A DNA stretch of 17,220 bases from an uncultured Azohydromonas sp. (GTDB lineage: Bacteria; Pseudomonadota; Gammaproteobacteria; Burkholderiales; Burkholderiaceae_C), in NCBI RefSeq assembly GCF_937926365.1, contig NZ_CALAOH010000084.1:1-17220 (forward strand), written 5' to 3'. Positions 1 to 6,755 of the stretch are shown piece after piece. The translations under genes and the position numbers were made by a program. Each line of letters opens with the position of its first letter. The first letter of the stretch is position 1. The notes under the pieces were generated by a model. That model worked only from the letters and a program-made list of their open reading frames with translations, had not been told where the DNA came from and ran no database searches.

Positions 1-1
1 G

Positions 2-556
2 GGCGTGGCCTACTGCCCGCACTGCGACGGCCCGCTGTTCAAGGGCAAGCGCGTCTCGGTGATCGGCGGCGGCAACTCCGGCGTGGAAGCGGCGATCGAC
101 CTCGCGGGCATCGTGGCGCACGTGACGCTCATCGAGTTCGCCGACCAGCTCAAGGCCGACGCGGTGCTGGTGAGCAAGCTCAAGAGCCTGCCCAACGTGG
201 ACATCGTCACCAACGCCCAGACCACCGAGATCACCGGCGCCGAGGGCAAGGTCAACGGCCTGCGCTACAAGGACCGCGCCACCGGCCAGGAACACCTCGT
301 GCCGCTGGAAGGCGTGTTCGTGCAGATCGGCCTGGTGCCCAACACCGAGTGGCTCAAGGGCACGCTGGAGCTCAACCGCTTCGGCGAGATCGTGATCGAC
401 GCCAAGGGCCAGACCAACGTGCCGGGCGTGATGGCCGCGGGCGACTGCACCACGGTGCCGTACAAGCAGATCGTCATCGCCGCGGGTGCCGGCGCGGCCG
501 CCGCGCTCAGCGCCTTCGACCACCTCATCCGCACCCCGGCGCCGGCGGCGGCCTGA
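2..556 (+). CDS. ahpF: Alkyl hydroperoxide reductase subunit F, C-terminal part (partial)
   Basis: AhpF is the FAD/NADPH disulfide reductase that re-reduces the peroxiredoxin AhpC, so the pair detoxifies peroxides in the cytoplasm. The window opens inside the gene and shows the last 184 residues. Visible near the start is the redox-active CPHC pair (residues 5 and 8 of the fragment), followed by a Rossmann NADPH-binding GGGNSG motif. The C-terminal FAD-contacting segment AAGDCTTVPYKQ is also present. The sequence agrees closely with the C-terminal half of E. coli AhpF as I know it, well beyond general thioredoxin reductase similarity. The N-terminal thioredoxin-like domains lie outside the window, so a thioredoxin-reductase-like paralogue cannot be fully excluded. 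ahpC would be expected upstream. An intrinsic terminator follows the stop codon after about 25 bp. Confidence 0.93.
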   Translation, partial: GVAYCPHCDGPLFKGKRVSVIGGGNSGVEAAIDLAGIVAHVTLIEFADQLKADAVLVSKLKSLPNVDIVTNAQTTEITGAEGKVNGLRYKDRATGQEHLVPLEGVFVQIGLVPNTEWLKGTLELNRFGEIVIDAKGQTNVPGVMAAGDCTTVPYKQIVIAAGAGAAAALSAFDHLIRTPAPAAA

Positions 557-581
557 CCCCCGGCCTGGCGGCCACCCCACG

Positions 582-608
582 AAAAAGCCCGCGGCAGCGG
601 GCTTTTTT
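582..608 (+). terminator. Bidirectional intrinsic terminator after ahpF
   Basis: A perfect 6-bp GC stem (GCCCGC at 587-592, GCGGGC at 597-602) with a GGCA loop is flanked by five A on the left and six T on the right. The A and T runs can extend the stem. It can terminate plus-strand transcripts from ahpF and, because of the A run, minus-strand transcripts coming from the exonuclease gene ending at 753. Confidence 0.9.
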
Positions 609-640
609 CATGGTCGTGCTCGTTCGGCAACCAAGGAGGC

Positions 641-720
641 GTCATGCCCGCGAAGGCGGGCATCCACGCGTACCGGGATGCGGTCCGGCGTTCGTGGACA
701 CCCGCCTTCGCGGGTGTGAC
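641..720. repeat. REPIN-like inverted repeat (two opposed palindromic arms)
   Basis: Two 28-bp arms, 641-668 and 693-720, are inverted copies of each other around a 24-bp spacer. Each arm starts with GTCA on its outer side and contains its own small hairpin: CCCGC-GAAG-GCGGG in the left arm and CCCGC-CTTC-GCGGG in the right. The arms differ only at two paired positions, TG/CA against CA/TG, so each internal stem stays paired. This architecture is that of REP doublets (REPINs), which are often spread by RAYT transposases. No RAYT gene is in the window and I see no second copy here. It sits between two convergent gene ends. Confidence 0.75.
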
Positions 721-752
721 GGAGTTGCTTGAGTTGTCATCGGAAAACAGCC

Positions 753-1424
753 TCAGGCATGCCCCAACAGCCGCCGCAGCTTGGTGAAGGCCAGCGCCGC
801 CATCACCGCGTCGTTCATGGCGTCGTGCGCCTCGCGCAGGGGCAGCTCCAGGTCGGCCATCATGGTGGCGAAGCTCAGGTCCACGTTGCGGTTGCCGCGC
901 TCGTGCGCGGGCAGCTGCCTGTTCTTCCACTCGTAGTACAGCGCCGAGACCTCGATCTTGGGCTGCGGCAGCCTCAGCCCCAGCATCGGCCAGACGACGC
1001 GGTTGAGCATGGCCACGTCGAACTCCAGGTAGTAGCCCACCAGCGGGCGGCTGCCGATGAAGCGCATGAGCTGCGCCATCGCCGCCTCCGGCGCGATGCC
1101 CTGCGCCACGTCCTGCTCGCGCAGCCGGTGCACCTTCACCGCCTCGGAGGAGATGGCACGCTTCTCCGGGCGCACCAGCAGCTCCAGCCGCTCGCTGGTG
1201 AGCACGCGGCTGCCGGCGATGCGCACCGCGCCGATCGAGACGATCTCGTCGCGCCGGCGGTCCAGCCCCGTCGTCTCGCAGTCCAGCGACACCCACTCGT
1301 CGGGCGGCGGCGGCTCGAACATGAAGCGGTAGTTGTCGTTGGCCAGGTGATAGAGCAACCAGCCCTTCTTGAGCTTCTCCCAGGGCCCGGCCAGCGGCCC
1401 CAGGAGGTTGACCGTGGACTTCAC
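753..1424 (-). CDS. DnaQ-like 3'-5' exonuclease (DEDDh family)
   Basis: This is a 223-residue protein of the DnaQ/DEDDh exonuclease fold, predicted to remove nucleotides from 3' ends of DNA or RNA using two metal ions. The Exo I motif is DCETTG (D48, E50), Exo II is the segment with D136 (YYLEFD), and Exo III is H200 with D205 (HDAMNDA). All five catalytic residues are present. I chose the GTG start at 1424 because it overlaps the TGA stop of the upstream gene by four bases (GTGA), indicating translational coupling, and because the frame further upstream is only an alternative reading of that gene. It lacks the length and tau-binding region of a replicative epsilon subunit context, so a housekeeping dnaQ assignment is unlikely. 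Substrate is unknown. The partner gene suggests a signalling-linked role, which is inference. Confidence 0.85.
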   Translation of the reverse strand: MKSTVNLLGPLAGPWEKLKKGWLLYHLANDNYRFMFEPPPPDEWVSLDCETTGLDRRRDEIVSIGAVRIAGSRVLTSERLELLVRPEKRAISSEAVKVHRLREQDVAQGIAPEAAMAQLMRFIGSRPLVGYYLEFDVAMLNRVVWPMLGLRLPQPKIEVSALYYEWKNRQLPAHERGNRNVDLSFATMMADLELPLREAHDAMNDAVMAALAFTKLRRLLGHA

Positions 1425-3256
1425 TGCAGCGCGTCCAGGTGGTAGCGCAGCCGCAGCGTGGCCTTGAAGCGCTTGACCACGCCCAGCGTGTCCTTGAGCA
1501 GGTCGCGGTCCAGGCTGTTGAGCTGGTCGGGCTTGACGCCGCCGCTGACGTCGCTGCCGAGCTCCAGCTCCTGCAGCCCGGCCTTGAGCTTCAGGCCCAT
1601 GAAGAAGTGCAGGCTCTGCACCACGTCGGAGCCGATCTCGGGCGCCATGTGGCCCGCGCTCACCAGGGCCTGCACGCGCTCGGCGGTGCCGCATTCGCGG
1701 ATACGCTTGTCCAGCGCCAGGCTGCGCACGCCGTGCACCAGCGGGAAGATGCCGGCCTTCTTCAGGTCCAGCCGGTCGGGGTCGTTGTCGCCCCGCGTCA
1801 GCAGCCGGTTCCACCAGCCGGTGTGCTCGTCGAAGAGCGTGATGGCCGCGGCGAAGCGGGCCTTGAAGGCGTCGCTGTCGGCCGCCAGCGAGAACACCTC
1901 CTCGCGCAGCGGCTCCAGCAGCGCGGCGTCGCCGCATACCGGGTGCGCGTCGAGGAAGATGGCCAGCGCCATGAGGCTGTCGGCGTTGGGCATGAGCATC
2001 CAGCGCCGCACGGTCTCGCGGAAGGCCGACTGCGGCTGCCGCCAGGCCGGGTTGCTGACCATGATCCCGCCCGGGCACGGCGGGTAGCCGAAGTCGATGA
2101 GCGCCTGCGTGAAGCGGTTGCAGATGGCCTCCAGGTCCGCCGGGGGCTCGTAGCCGTCGCGCAGCACCAGGCCGTTGTCCTGGTCGGTCTTGAGCAGCTG
2201 CTCACCGCGGCCCTCGCTGCCCATGACGAACAGGCAGCTGTTGGCGACGAGTTCCTTGGGCGCGATGAGCTGCCAGGCGCGCTCGAAGAGCTTGGCGTTG
2301 AGCTCGCTCACCAGGCGGGCGATCATGCCCACGCGCGTGCCGCCGCGGTGCAGGATGGCGATGAGCTTGGTGATCTGCCGCGAGGCCTCCGCCAGCCCGG
2401 CGAGATCACGCGACTGCGCGATCTGCAGGCCCACCAGGTAGGAGTGGTTGGAGAGGAAGCTGAACACCTCCAGCGCCTCCAGCACGCCGTGCACGGTGCC
2501 GTCGCCGTCCTGCACCACCACGCGGTGCACGTTGTGGCGCAGCATCAGCGCCAGCGCCTCGCCCACGGGGTCCGAGGGCTTCACGCACACCAGCGTGAAG
2601 GTCGCCAGCCGGCCCACCGGCAGCCGGTCCAGCGGCGTGCCGTCCAGGATCGCGCGCTGCAGCCCGGTGTTGGTGAAGATGCCCAGCCGCGGCGGCGTGG
2701 CGGACCCATCCCGCACCAGCACGCTGGAGATCCTGTGCTCCTGGAACACGCGCGCCACCTCGACGATGGTGGTGGCCGCATCCACCAGTTGCGCCGGGCG
2801 CACGCCGGTCTCGGACACGCGTGCCATGGTCAACGACTGCATCTCGTGCTGGCTGCGCCGCTGCGCCAGCGCCGAGAGCTTGTTGGAGAGGTCGGAGAAC
2901 AGCAGCGCGCCGAAGGTGGCGTTGCGCGCGATGAGCTCGTTGACAGCCTTGCGCGCAAGCTGGTAGGCCAGCACCTCCTCCTGCGCCACGAAGCGGTTGG
3001 TGACGCGGCCGGCCACCAGGGCGCGGCCGTCGAAGGTGTCGTCGGGGCCGTAGGTCGTGATGACCTGCTGTTCCTCGTCGAGCTGCTGCACGTGCCCCTT
3101 GATCAGCACGAACAGGTGGCCGGGCTCGATGCCGGGCTCCAGGATGGCCTCGCCGGCGCGGAAGTAGGCGATGTCCACGCTGTTGCGCACGAGCTGGCGC
3201 TCCTCGGCGTCAAGGCAGTCGAAAGGGGATGCGTCGAAGTTGAAGGCGCTGGGCAT
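1421..3256 (-). CDS. cNMP-binding/CBS/DUF294 putative nucleotidyltransferase
   Basis: This is a 611-residue cytoplasmic multidomain protein. Residues about 10-120 form a cyclic-nucleotide-binding-like domain. Residues about 150-270 contain two CBS motifs, which usually bind adenine nucleotides. Residues about 285-430 are the DUF294 nucleotidyltransferase-like domain, with GSEGR at 346-350 and the metal-binding DQD at 358-360; a helical DUF294 C-terminal domain follows. The family resembles GlnD-type or signal-transduction nucleotidyltransferases, but its reaction is not established. The ATG at 3256 lies at the start of the recognisable cNMP domain and has no strong ribosome binding site. Its stop overlaps the start of the DnaQ-like exonuclease, an arrangement known from other proteobacteria. 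I infer that ligand binding by the cNMP and CBS domains regulates nucleotidyl transfer or the exonuclease partner. Confidence 0.88.
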   Translation of the reverse strand: MPSAFNFDASPFDCLDAEERQLVRNSVDIAYFRAGEAILEPGIEPGHLFVLIKGHVQQLDEEQQVITTYGPDDTFDGRALVAGRVTNRFVAQEEVLAYQLARKAVNELIARNATFGALLFSDLSNKLSALAQRRSQHEMQSLTMARVSETGVRPAQLVDAATTIVEVARVFQEHRISSVLVRDGSATPPRLGIFTNTGLQRAILDGTPLDRLPVGRLATFTLVCVKPSDPVGEALALMLRHNVHRVVVQDGDGTVHGVLEALEVFSFLSNHSYLVGLQIAQSRDLAGLAEASRQITKLIAILHRGGTRVGMIARLVSELNAKLFERAWQLIAPKELVANSCLFVMGSEGRGEQLLKTDQDNGLVLRDGYEPPADLEAICNRFTQALIDFGYPPCPGGIMVSNPAWRQPQSAFRETVRRWMLMPNADSLMALAIFLDAHPVCGDAALLEPLREEVFSLAADSDAFKARFAAAITLFDEHTGWWNRLLTRGDNDPDRLDLKKAGIFPLVHGVRSLALDKRIRECGTAERVQALVSAGHMAPEIGSDVVQSLHFFMGLKLKAGLQELELGSDVSGGVKPDQLNSLDRDLLKDTLGVVKRFKATLRLRYHLDALQ

Positions 3257-3391
3257 AACCGGCCATTTTGTGCAGCGCCGCCTGACGCCAGATTGATGCA
3301 CGGCAGGCCGTCCCGTGCCCGGCCTTGCCTGGGCTGGAGCCGCCCAGACCCCGGACGGCAACCGCTGCCCGAGCGGGAAAGCCTGGCGTCC

Positions 3392-4033
3392 TCAGCGCCG
3401 CTGCACGCCGGGCAACGGCCGTGCCGACTCCTGCCACGCCGCGTCGAACCAGGCATCGCCCTGCAGCGCGGCCTTGAGCATCGGCAGCGCGTCCAGGCCC
3501 CAGAAGACCTTGCCCTCGAAGACGATGCTGGGCACGCCGAAGAGGCCCAGCGCGATGGCTTCATCCGTGTGCGCGCGTAGGCGCTGCCGGGCCTCCTCGC
3601 CCTGCGGGTCCAGCGCCGGCTTCAGTGCCTGCGCCAGCGCCTGCAGCCGTGCCGGGTCGTTGGCATCGGCCCCGGCGCCGCGCCAGACATGGTGGAACAG
3701 CGCCTCCACCACGCGGCGGTTGGGCAGGCCATCCACCTCGCCGCAGGCCAACGCCAGGCGCTGCAGCGCCAGCGGGTTGAAGGGGTGTTGCGCCGGCAAC
3801 GCCAGCTCCACGCCGGCCTCGCGCGCCAGCCAGTGCACCTGGCGCATGGTCCAGTCGCGCTTGGGCGCTATCTCCGCGGGGCCGAGCTGGCCCCAGTGCT
3901 TGAGCAGCGCCGCGAACAGCAGCGGGCGGTAGCGCACGCGGTACGAGCAGCCCTCCAGCGCCTGCGGCAGCCGCTCGAACGCCAGGTAGGCGTAGGGCGA
4001 GACGACGTCGAACCAGAAGTCCAGCGTCTTCAT
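3392..4033 (-). CDS. 2-hydroxychromene-2-carboxylate isomerase-like protein (DsbA/GST-kappa fold), copy 1
   Basis: The 213-residue protein belongs to the HCCA isomerase/GST-kappa branch of the thioredoxin superfamily. These are glutathione-dependent enzymes, and the name-giving member acts in naphthalene catabolism. The N-terminal motif DFWFDVVSPYAYLA carries the family serine at residue 12 in place of a DsbA cysteine. The segment GVPS at 166-169 is the conserved cis-proline region. A helical insert between them has GPAEI at 51-55. The ATG at 4033 overlaps the stop of the DUF1289 gene by four bases (ATGA). No other aromatic-degradation genes are nearby, so the actual substrate is unknown and general glutathione-dependent chemistry is equally possible. 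A diverged paralogue lies at 5359-5955. Confidence 0.85.
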   Translation of the reverse strand: MKTLDFWFDVVSPYAYLAFERLPQALEGCSYRVRYRPLLFAALLKHWGQLGPAEIAPKRDWTMRQVHWLAREAGVELALPAQHPFNPLALQRLALACGEVDGLPNRRVVEALFHHVWRGAGADANDPARLQALAQALKPALDPQGEEARQRLRAHTDEAIALGLFGVPSIVFEGKVFWGLDALPMLKAALQGDAWFDAAWQESARPLPGVQRR

Positions 4034-4290
4034 CGGCGCGGCTCCGGCACGGGCGCGGGGCCGTGTTGCGCCCGAAGCTGCGCCTGGCGCGGCGGCAGGC
4101 GCAGCCACACCGCGCGCCGGGCCGCGTCGTCCAGCGTGGACCAGCCGGCGATCTCGTCGATGGTGCGGGCGCAACCGAGGCACCAGCCGGTGGCCGGATC
4201 CATCCTGCACACGCCGGTGCAGGGCGAGCCCACGGGCGTCGCGGCAGCCGCCGCCCGGGCGGTGGCCGGCGGCGGGGATGGCGCCGTCAT
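4030..4290 (-). CDS. DUF1289 family small cysteine-motif protein
   Basis: The protein has 86 residues. It contains the DUF1289 signature: SPCTGVC (C24, C28) followed by GWCLGC (C37, C40) and then RTIDEIAGW. Four spaced cysteines suggest metal or Fe-S binding, but no function is established for the family. The first 20 residues are Ala/Pro rich and look disordered. I chose the ATG at 4290 because the later in-frame methionine (residue 30) would remove two signature cysteines, and because this ATG overlaps the stop of the ybaK-like gene (ATGA). Its own stop overlaps the next start in the same way, so it is the middle of a coupled trio. Confidence 0.85.
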   Translation of the reverse strand: MTAPSPPPATARAAAAATPVGSPCTGVCRMDPATGWCLGCARTIDEIAGWSTLDDAARRAVWLRLPPRQAQLRAQHGPAPVPEPRR

Positions 4291-4781
4291 GGCTGCTGCA
4301 CCACGTCGGCCACCGGCGCGCCGGTGAGGCTTTCCAGCTGCTGCGGGCTGAGCCGGAACACGCCGTTGGGGTGGCCCGCGGCGGCCCAGATCTCGTCGAA
4401 GCGGAACAGGTCGCGGTCGATGAGCGTCAGCGGCGGGTTGAGGTGCGCCACCGGCGAGACGCCACCGATGGAGAAGCCCGTCTGCGCCTTCACGAACTCG
4501 GCATCGGCGCGGCCCACGGGGCCCACCAGCGCCGCCACCTTCTTCTCGTCCACGCGCCGGTCGCCCGAGGTCACCACCAGCACCGCGCGCTCGACGGCGC
4601 GCAGCTTGAAGATGACGCTCTTGGCGATCTGCCCGACGCTCACGCCCAGCGCGTCGGCCGCCTCCTGCGCGGTGCGCGCGGCGGTGTCCAGGTAGTGCGG
4701 CGCGTGCGGGTGGCCCTGCGCCGCCAGGGCCTGCGCCACGCGTTGGAAGCCTTCGGGGCGCTGCTGCAAGTCGTTGTCCAT
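4287..4781 (-). CDS. YbaK/ProX-type aminoacyl-tRNA deacylase
   Basis: This 164-residue single-domain protein is of the YbaK/prolyl-tRNA editing (INS) family. Members hydrolyse mischarged aminoacyl-tRNAs in trans, for example Cys-tRNA(Pro) for YbaK, and protect translation fidelity. Visible motifs are IAKSVIFK around residues 52-59, with the likely catalytic lysine K54, the GGVSPVAH loop at 107-113, and the C-terminal AGHPNGVFRLSP segment. Which tRNA and amino acid it edits cannot be told from sequence alone. The start at 4781 is supported by a GAGGA ribosome binding site seven bases upstream. It begins a chain of three genes with ATGA overlaps (DUF1289, then HCCA isomerase-like). Confidence 0.88.
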   Translation of the reverse strand: MDNDLQQRPEGFQRVAQALAAQGHPHAPHYLDTAARTAQEAADALGVSVGQIAKSVIFKLRAVERAVLVVTSGDRRVDEKKVAALVGPVGRADAEFVKAQTGFSIGGVSPVAHLNPPLTLIDRDLFRFDEIWAAAGHPNGVFRLSPQQLESLTGAPVADVVQQP

Positions 4782-4827
4782 CGTCCGTCCTCGTGCCGCC
4801 CGGATCCAAGTTCCTTGAGGTTTGAAA

Positions 4828-4873
4828 TTTCCGTTCGGGCTGAGCCCCTCGACGAGCTCAGGGCGAACGGAAA
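4828..4873. repeat. Extragenic palindromic repeat
   Basis: Two 18-bp arms (4828-4845 and 4856-4873) match at 16 of 18 positions around a 10-nt loop, and can form a long hairpin. The core resembles the GTTCGCCCTGAGC family of intergenic palindromes I know from many GC-rich proteobacterial genomes. The two mismatches are a GG/CC swap at adjacent positions. It lies in the 144-bp gap between the rhodanese stop and the ybaK-like start. It might attenuate transcription, but it has only a short T run and is not a classical terminator. Nothing else is recognisable in that gap. Confidence 0.7.
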
Positions 4874-4925
4874 AAGAGAAGGTGGCGGCGCGCGCCGGAC
4901 TATAGCCAGCGGCGCGGGGCCGACT

Positions 4926-5327
4926 TCAGCACCGGGGTTGCAGCGGCTCCACCGGCCCGCCGCCCTCCTTCCAAGCCTTGAAGCCGCCGTCGATGTGGGC
5001 CACGTCGTCGAAGCCCATCTCCTGCAGCGTGCGCGTGGCCAGCGCCGAGCGCCAGCCCGCGGCGCAGAACAGCACCAGGCGCTTGCCCTGCGCGAACACC
5101 GGCTTGTGATAGGGGCTCTCCGGGTCGGCCCAGAACTCCAGCATGCCGCGCGGGGTGTTGTAGGCGCCGGGGATGGTGCCCTCGCGCTGCAGCTCGCGGA
5201 TGTCGCGCAGGTCGATGAACTGCACGTCCTCGCGGGCGTGCAGCGCCAGCGCCTCGGCCAACGTGCAGGTGTGCACCTGCGCCAGTGCCTCCTCGACCAT
5301 CTGCTGGGCCGTCTTCTTCAGCTTCAT
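4926..5327 (-). CDS. Rhodanese-like domain protein
   Basis: This is a 133-residue single rhodanese domain. The active-site loop is CAAGWRS with the persulfide-forming cysteine C88. The preceding FIDLRDIREL segment and the later HIDGGFKAWKE segment are typical of the fold. Such proteins transfer sulfane sulfur to thiophilic acceptors; the in vivo acceptor is unknown. The ATG at 5327 has a strong GGAGGAG ribosome binding site. It follows the second HCCA-isomerase-like gene by 31 bp, so the two are probably cotranscribed. Both families work with thiols or glutathione, a possible functional link that is inference. Confidence 0.9.
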   Translation of the reverse strand: MKLKKTAQQMVEEALAQVHTCTLAEALALHAREDVQFIDLRDIRELQREGTIPGAYNTPRGMLEFWADPESPYHKPVFAQGKRLVLFCAAGWRSALATRTLQEMGFDDVAHIDGGFKAWKEGGGPVEPLQPRC

Positions 5328-5358
5328 GTGTCTCCTCCAGGGGATCGTCTCTCGGTTT

Positions 5359-5955
5359 CTAGAAGGGTGCCGCCAGCCAGCGCTCGATCTGCGCGCGGCG
5401 GTCGTTGCCCCAGAACGCTTCGCCGTCCACGACGATCCAGGGCGCCCCGAAGATACCCGCGGCGATGGCCTCGTCGTTGACCTGCTTCAGATGCGCCTTC
5501 CACTGCGCATCGGCACACGCGGCCTGCGCCTGCGCCGCATCGATGCCGCAGCGCTCGGCCAGCGCCAGCAGCGCGGGCATCTCGTCGAGCTGCACGCCCT
5601 CGGCGAAGTACGCGGCCAGCCCCCGGCGCGCCCAGGCCGCGGCGCGCGACTCGTCCTGCGCGTGCAGCCACCAGAAGATGCGCGCCGCGTTCTGGGTGGC
5701 GATGGGAAAGCGCGGCGGCGGACGGTAGGGCACGCCCTCGAAGCGCGCCGAGCGCTCGAAATCGCGGCGCATGTAGTCGCCCTTGATCGGGTAGGCCACC
5801 GGCGGGCGCAGCTCCGCCGCGGCCAGCGTGGCGCCCAGCAGCATGGCGTGCCAGCGCACCCGGCAGCCATGGCGCGCGGCCAGCGGCTCGATCCAGGTCG
5901 AGGCCAGGTACGAGTAGGGCGAGGAAAAATCGAACCAGAAATCGACGGTGTTCAT
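5359..5955 (-). CDS. 2-hydroxychromene-2-carboxylate isomerase-like protein, copy 2
   Basis: This 198-residue member of the HCCA isomerase/GST-kappa family starts with DFWFDFSSPYSYLA (family serine S12) and carries the cis-proline segment GAPW at 170-173. Its middle region (YPIKGDYMRRDF, residues 55-66, then FPIATQNA) differs from copy 1 at 3392-4033, so the two are old paralogues rather than a recent duplication. I chose the ATG at 5955 because the family begins there and an AAGGATG ribosome binding site precedes it; an upstream in-frame ATG would add 22 residues with no family support. It heads the minus-strand cluster. Substrate is unknown, and the family name should not be read as evidence for naphthalene degradation here. 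Confidence 0.86.
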   Translation of the reverse strand: MNTVDFWFDFSSPYSYLASTWIEPLAARHGCRVRWHAMLLGATLAAAELRPPVAYPIKGDYMRRDFERSARFEGVPYRPPPRFPIATQNAARIFWWLHAQDESRAAAWARRGLAAYFAEGVQLDEMPALLALAERCGIDAAQAQAACADAQWKAHLKQVNDEAIAAGIFGAPWIVVDGEAFWGNDRRAQIERWLAAPF

Positions 5956-6056
5956 GGCTTCATCCTTTTGATGGTGCGCCTGCGCCGTATCGGCGCATTC
6001 CCTTGCGCCAGGAGAACACAACGGTGTCCCGATGCGGGCACGATGGATGCTGAATC

Positions 6057-6686
6057 ATGAACATGCTGCTCGAACTCGTCGTCCTGCTCGCTGCCTGCGG
6101 CGTGGCGCTGTGCTTCAAGCCGTGGGCGGCGCTGCGCGCCACCGAGCTGCGAAACCCCTGGCTGGCGGCGCTGGTGCTGCTGCCCTTCGTGTGGTCGCTG
6201 CAGGGCGTGCTGCCGGGCGGGCCGCCGCTGCAGCTCTCTTGTGCGGCGCTGCTGGTGCTGATGGTGGGCTGGCCGCTGGCCGTGCTCACCTGCGTGCCGG
6301 TGGCGATCTGCACCGCGTTCATCGACGCCAGCGGCATCGAGTCCGCGCTGCACCAGGCGGTGTGGAACGGCGTGCTGCCGGCCACGCTGGCACTGGGCAT
6401 CGGCCTGCTCACGCGGCGCTGGATGCCGCATCACCTGATGGTCTACATCCTGGCGCGCGGCTTCGGCGCCACGCTGCTGGCCATGGCGCTCGTGGGCGGG
6501 CTGTGGCTGCTGCGCCACCCGCTGCCGCCGGGCAGCGACGTGGCGGCCGTGCTCACCGGGCGCTGGCTGATCGCCTGGAGCGACGCGGTGCTCAGCGGCA
6601 TGCTGTGCGCCATCTTCGTGGCCTGGCGGCCGCAATGGCTGCTGACCTACTCCGACCGGCGCTACTTGCCGGTGGCGCCGCGCTGA
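6057..6686 (+). CDS. ECF-type ABC transporter permease-like membrane protein (COG3235-like)
   Basis: The 209-residue integral membrane protein has about six hydrophobic segments (near residues 4-19, 33-50, 60-88, 102-118, 129-152 and 168-190). The cytoplasmic C-terminus ends in WRPQWLLTYSDRRYL. That ending and the WNGVLPATLALGIGLL segment match my recollection of the COG3235 family, usually annotated as an energy-coupling factor transporter permease distantly related to CbiM. No ATPase, T-component or vitamin or metal biosynthesis gene is adjacent, so the substrate cannot be inferred. The ribosome binding site is weak. It diverges from the HCCA-isomerase gene across 101 bp and is followed by a terminator shared with the converging SDR gene. 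Confidence 0.7.
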   Translation: MNMLLELVVLLAACGVALCFKPWAALRATELRNPWLAALVLLPFVWSLQGVLPGGPPLQLSCAALLVLMVGWPLAVLTCVPVAICTAFIDASGIESALHQAVWNGVLPATLALGIGLLTRRWMPHHLMVYILARGFGATLLAMALVGGLWLLRHPLPPGSDVAAVLTGRWLIAWSDAVLSGMLCAIFVAWRPQWLLTYSDRRYLPVAPR

Positions 6687-6722
6687 AGGCCCCTGCGCAG
6701 CACCCAACTTCCGAAAGGCCCA

Positions 6723-6754
6723 AAGGGCTGCCCGCCAGGCAGCCCTTCGTCTTT
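6723..6754 (+). terminator. Intrinsic terminator between convergent genes
   Basis: A perfect 10-bp inverted repeat (AAGGGCTGCC at 6723-6732, GGCAGCCCTT at 6738-6747) has a 5-nt loop and is followed on the plus strand by a T-rich CGTCTTTCTC. It lies between the permease stop at 6686 and the SDR stop at 6756, so it can end plus-strand transcription and perhaps also minus-strand transcription. Confidence 0.8.
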
Positions 6755-6755
6755 C

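Noticed and set aside
3329..3347. Small hairpin CTGGGC/GCCCAG between copy 1 isomerase stop and the DUF294 gene start
   Set aside because: Only six pairs and no T run on either strand; not distinguishable from chance in GC-rich DNA. The 135-bp gap otherwise shows nothing.
1439..3580. Very long plus-strand open frame opposite the cNMP/CBS/DUF294 gene
   Set aside because: Its product is rich in His, Arg, Gln and Ala with no domain, as expected from the antisense of a GC-rich gene; the minus-strand frame has clear domains and motifs.
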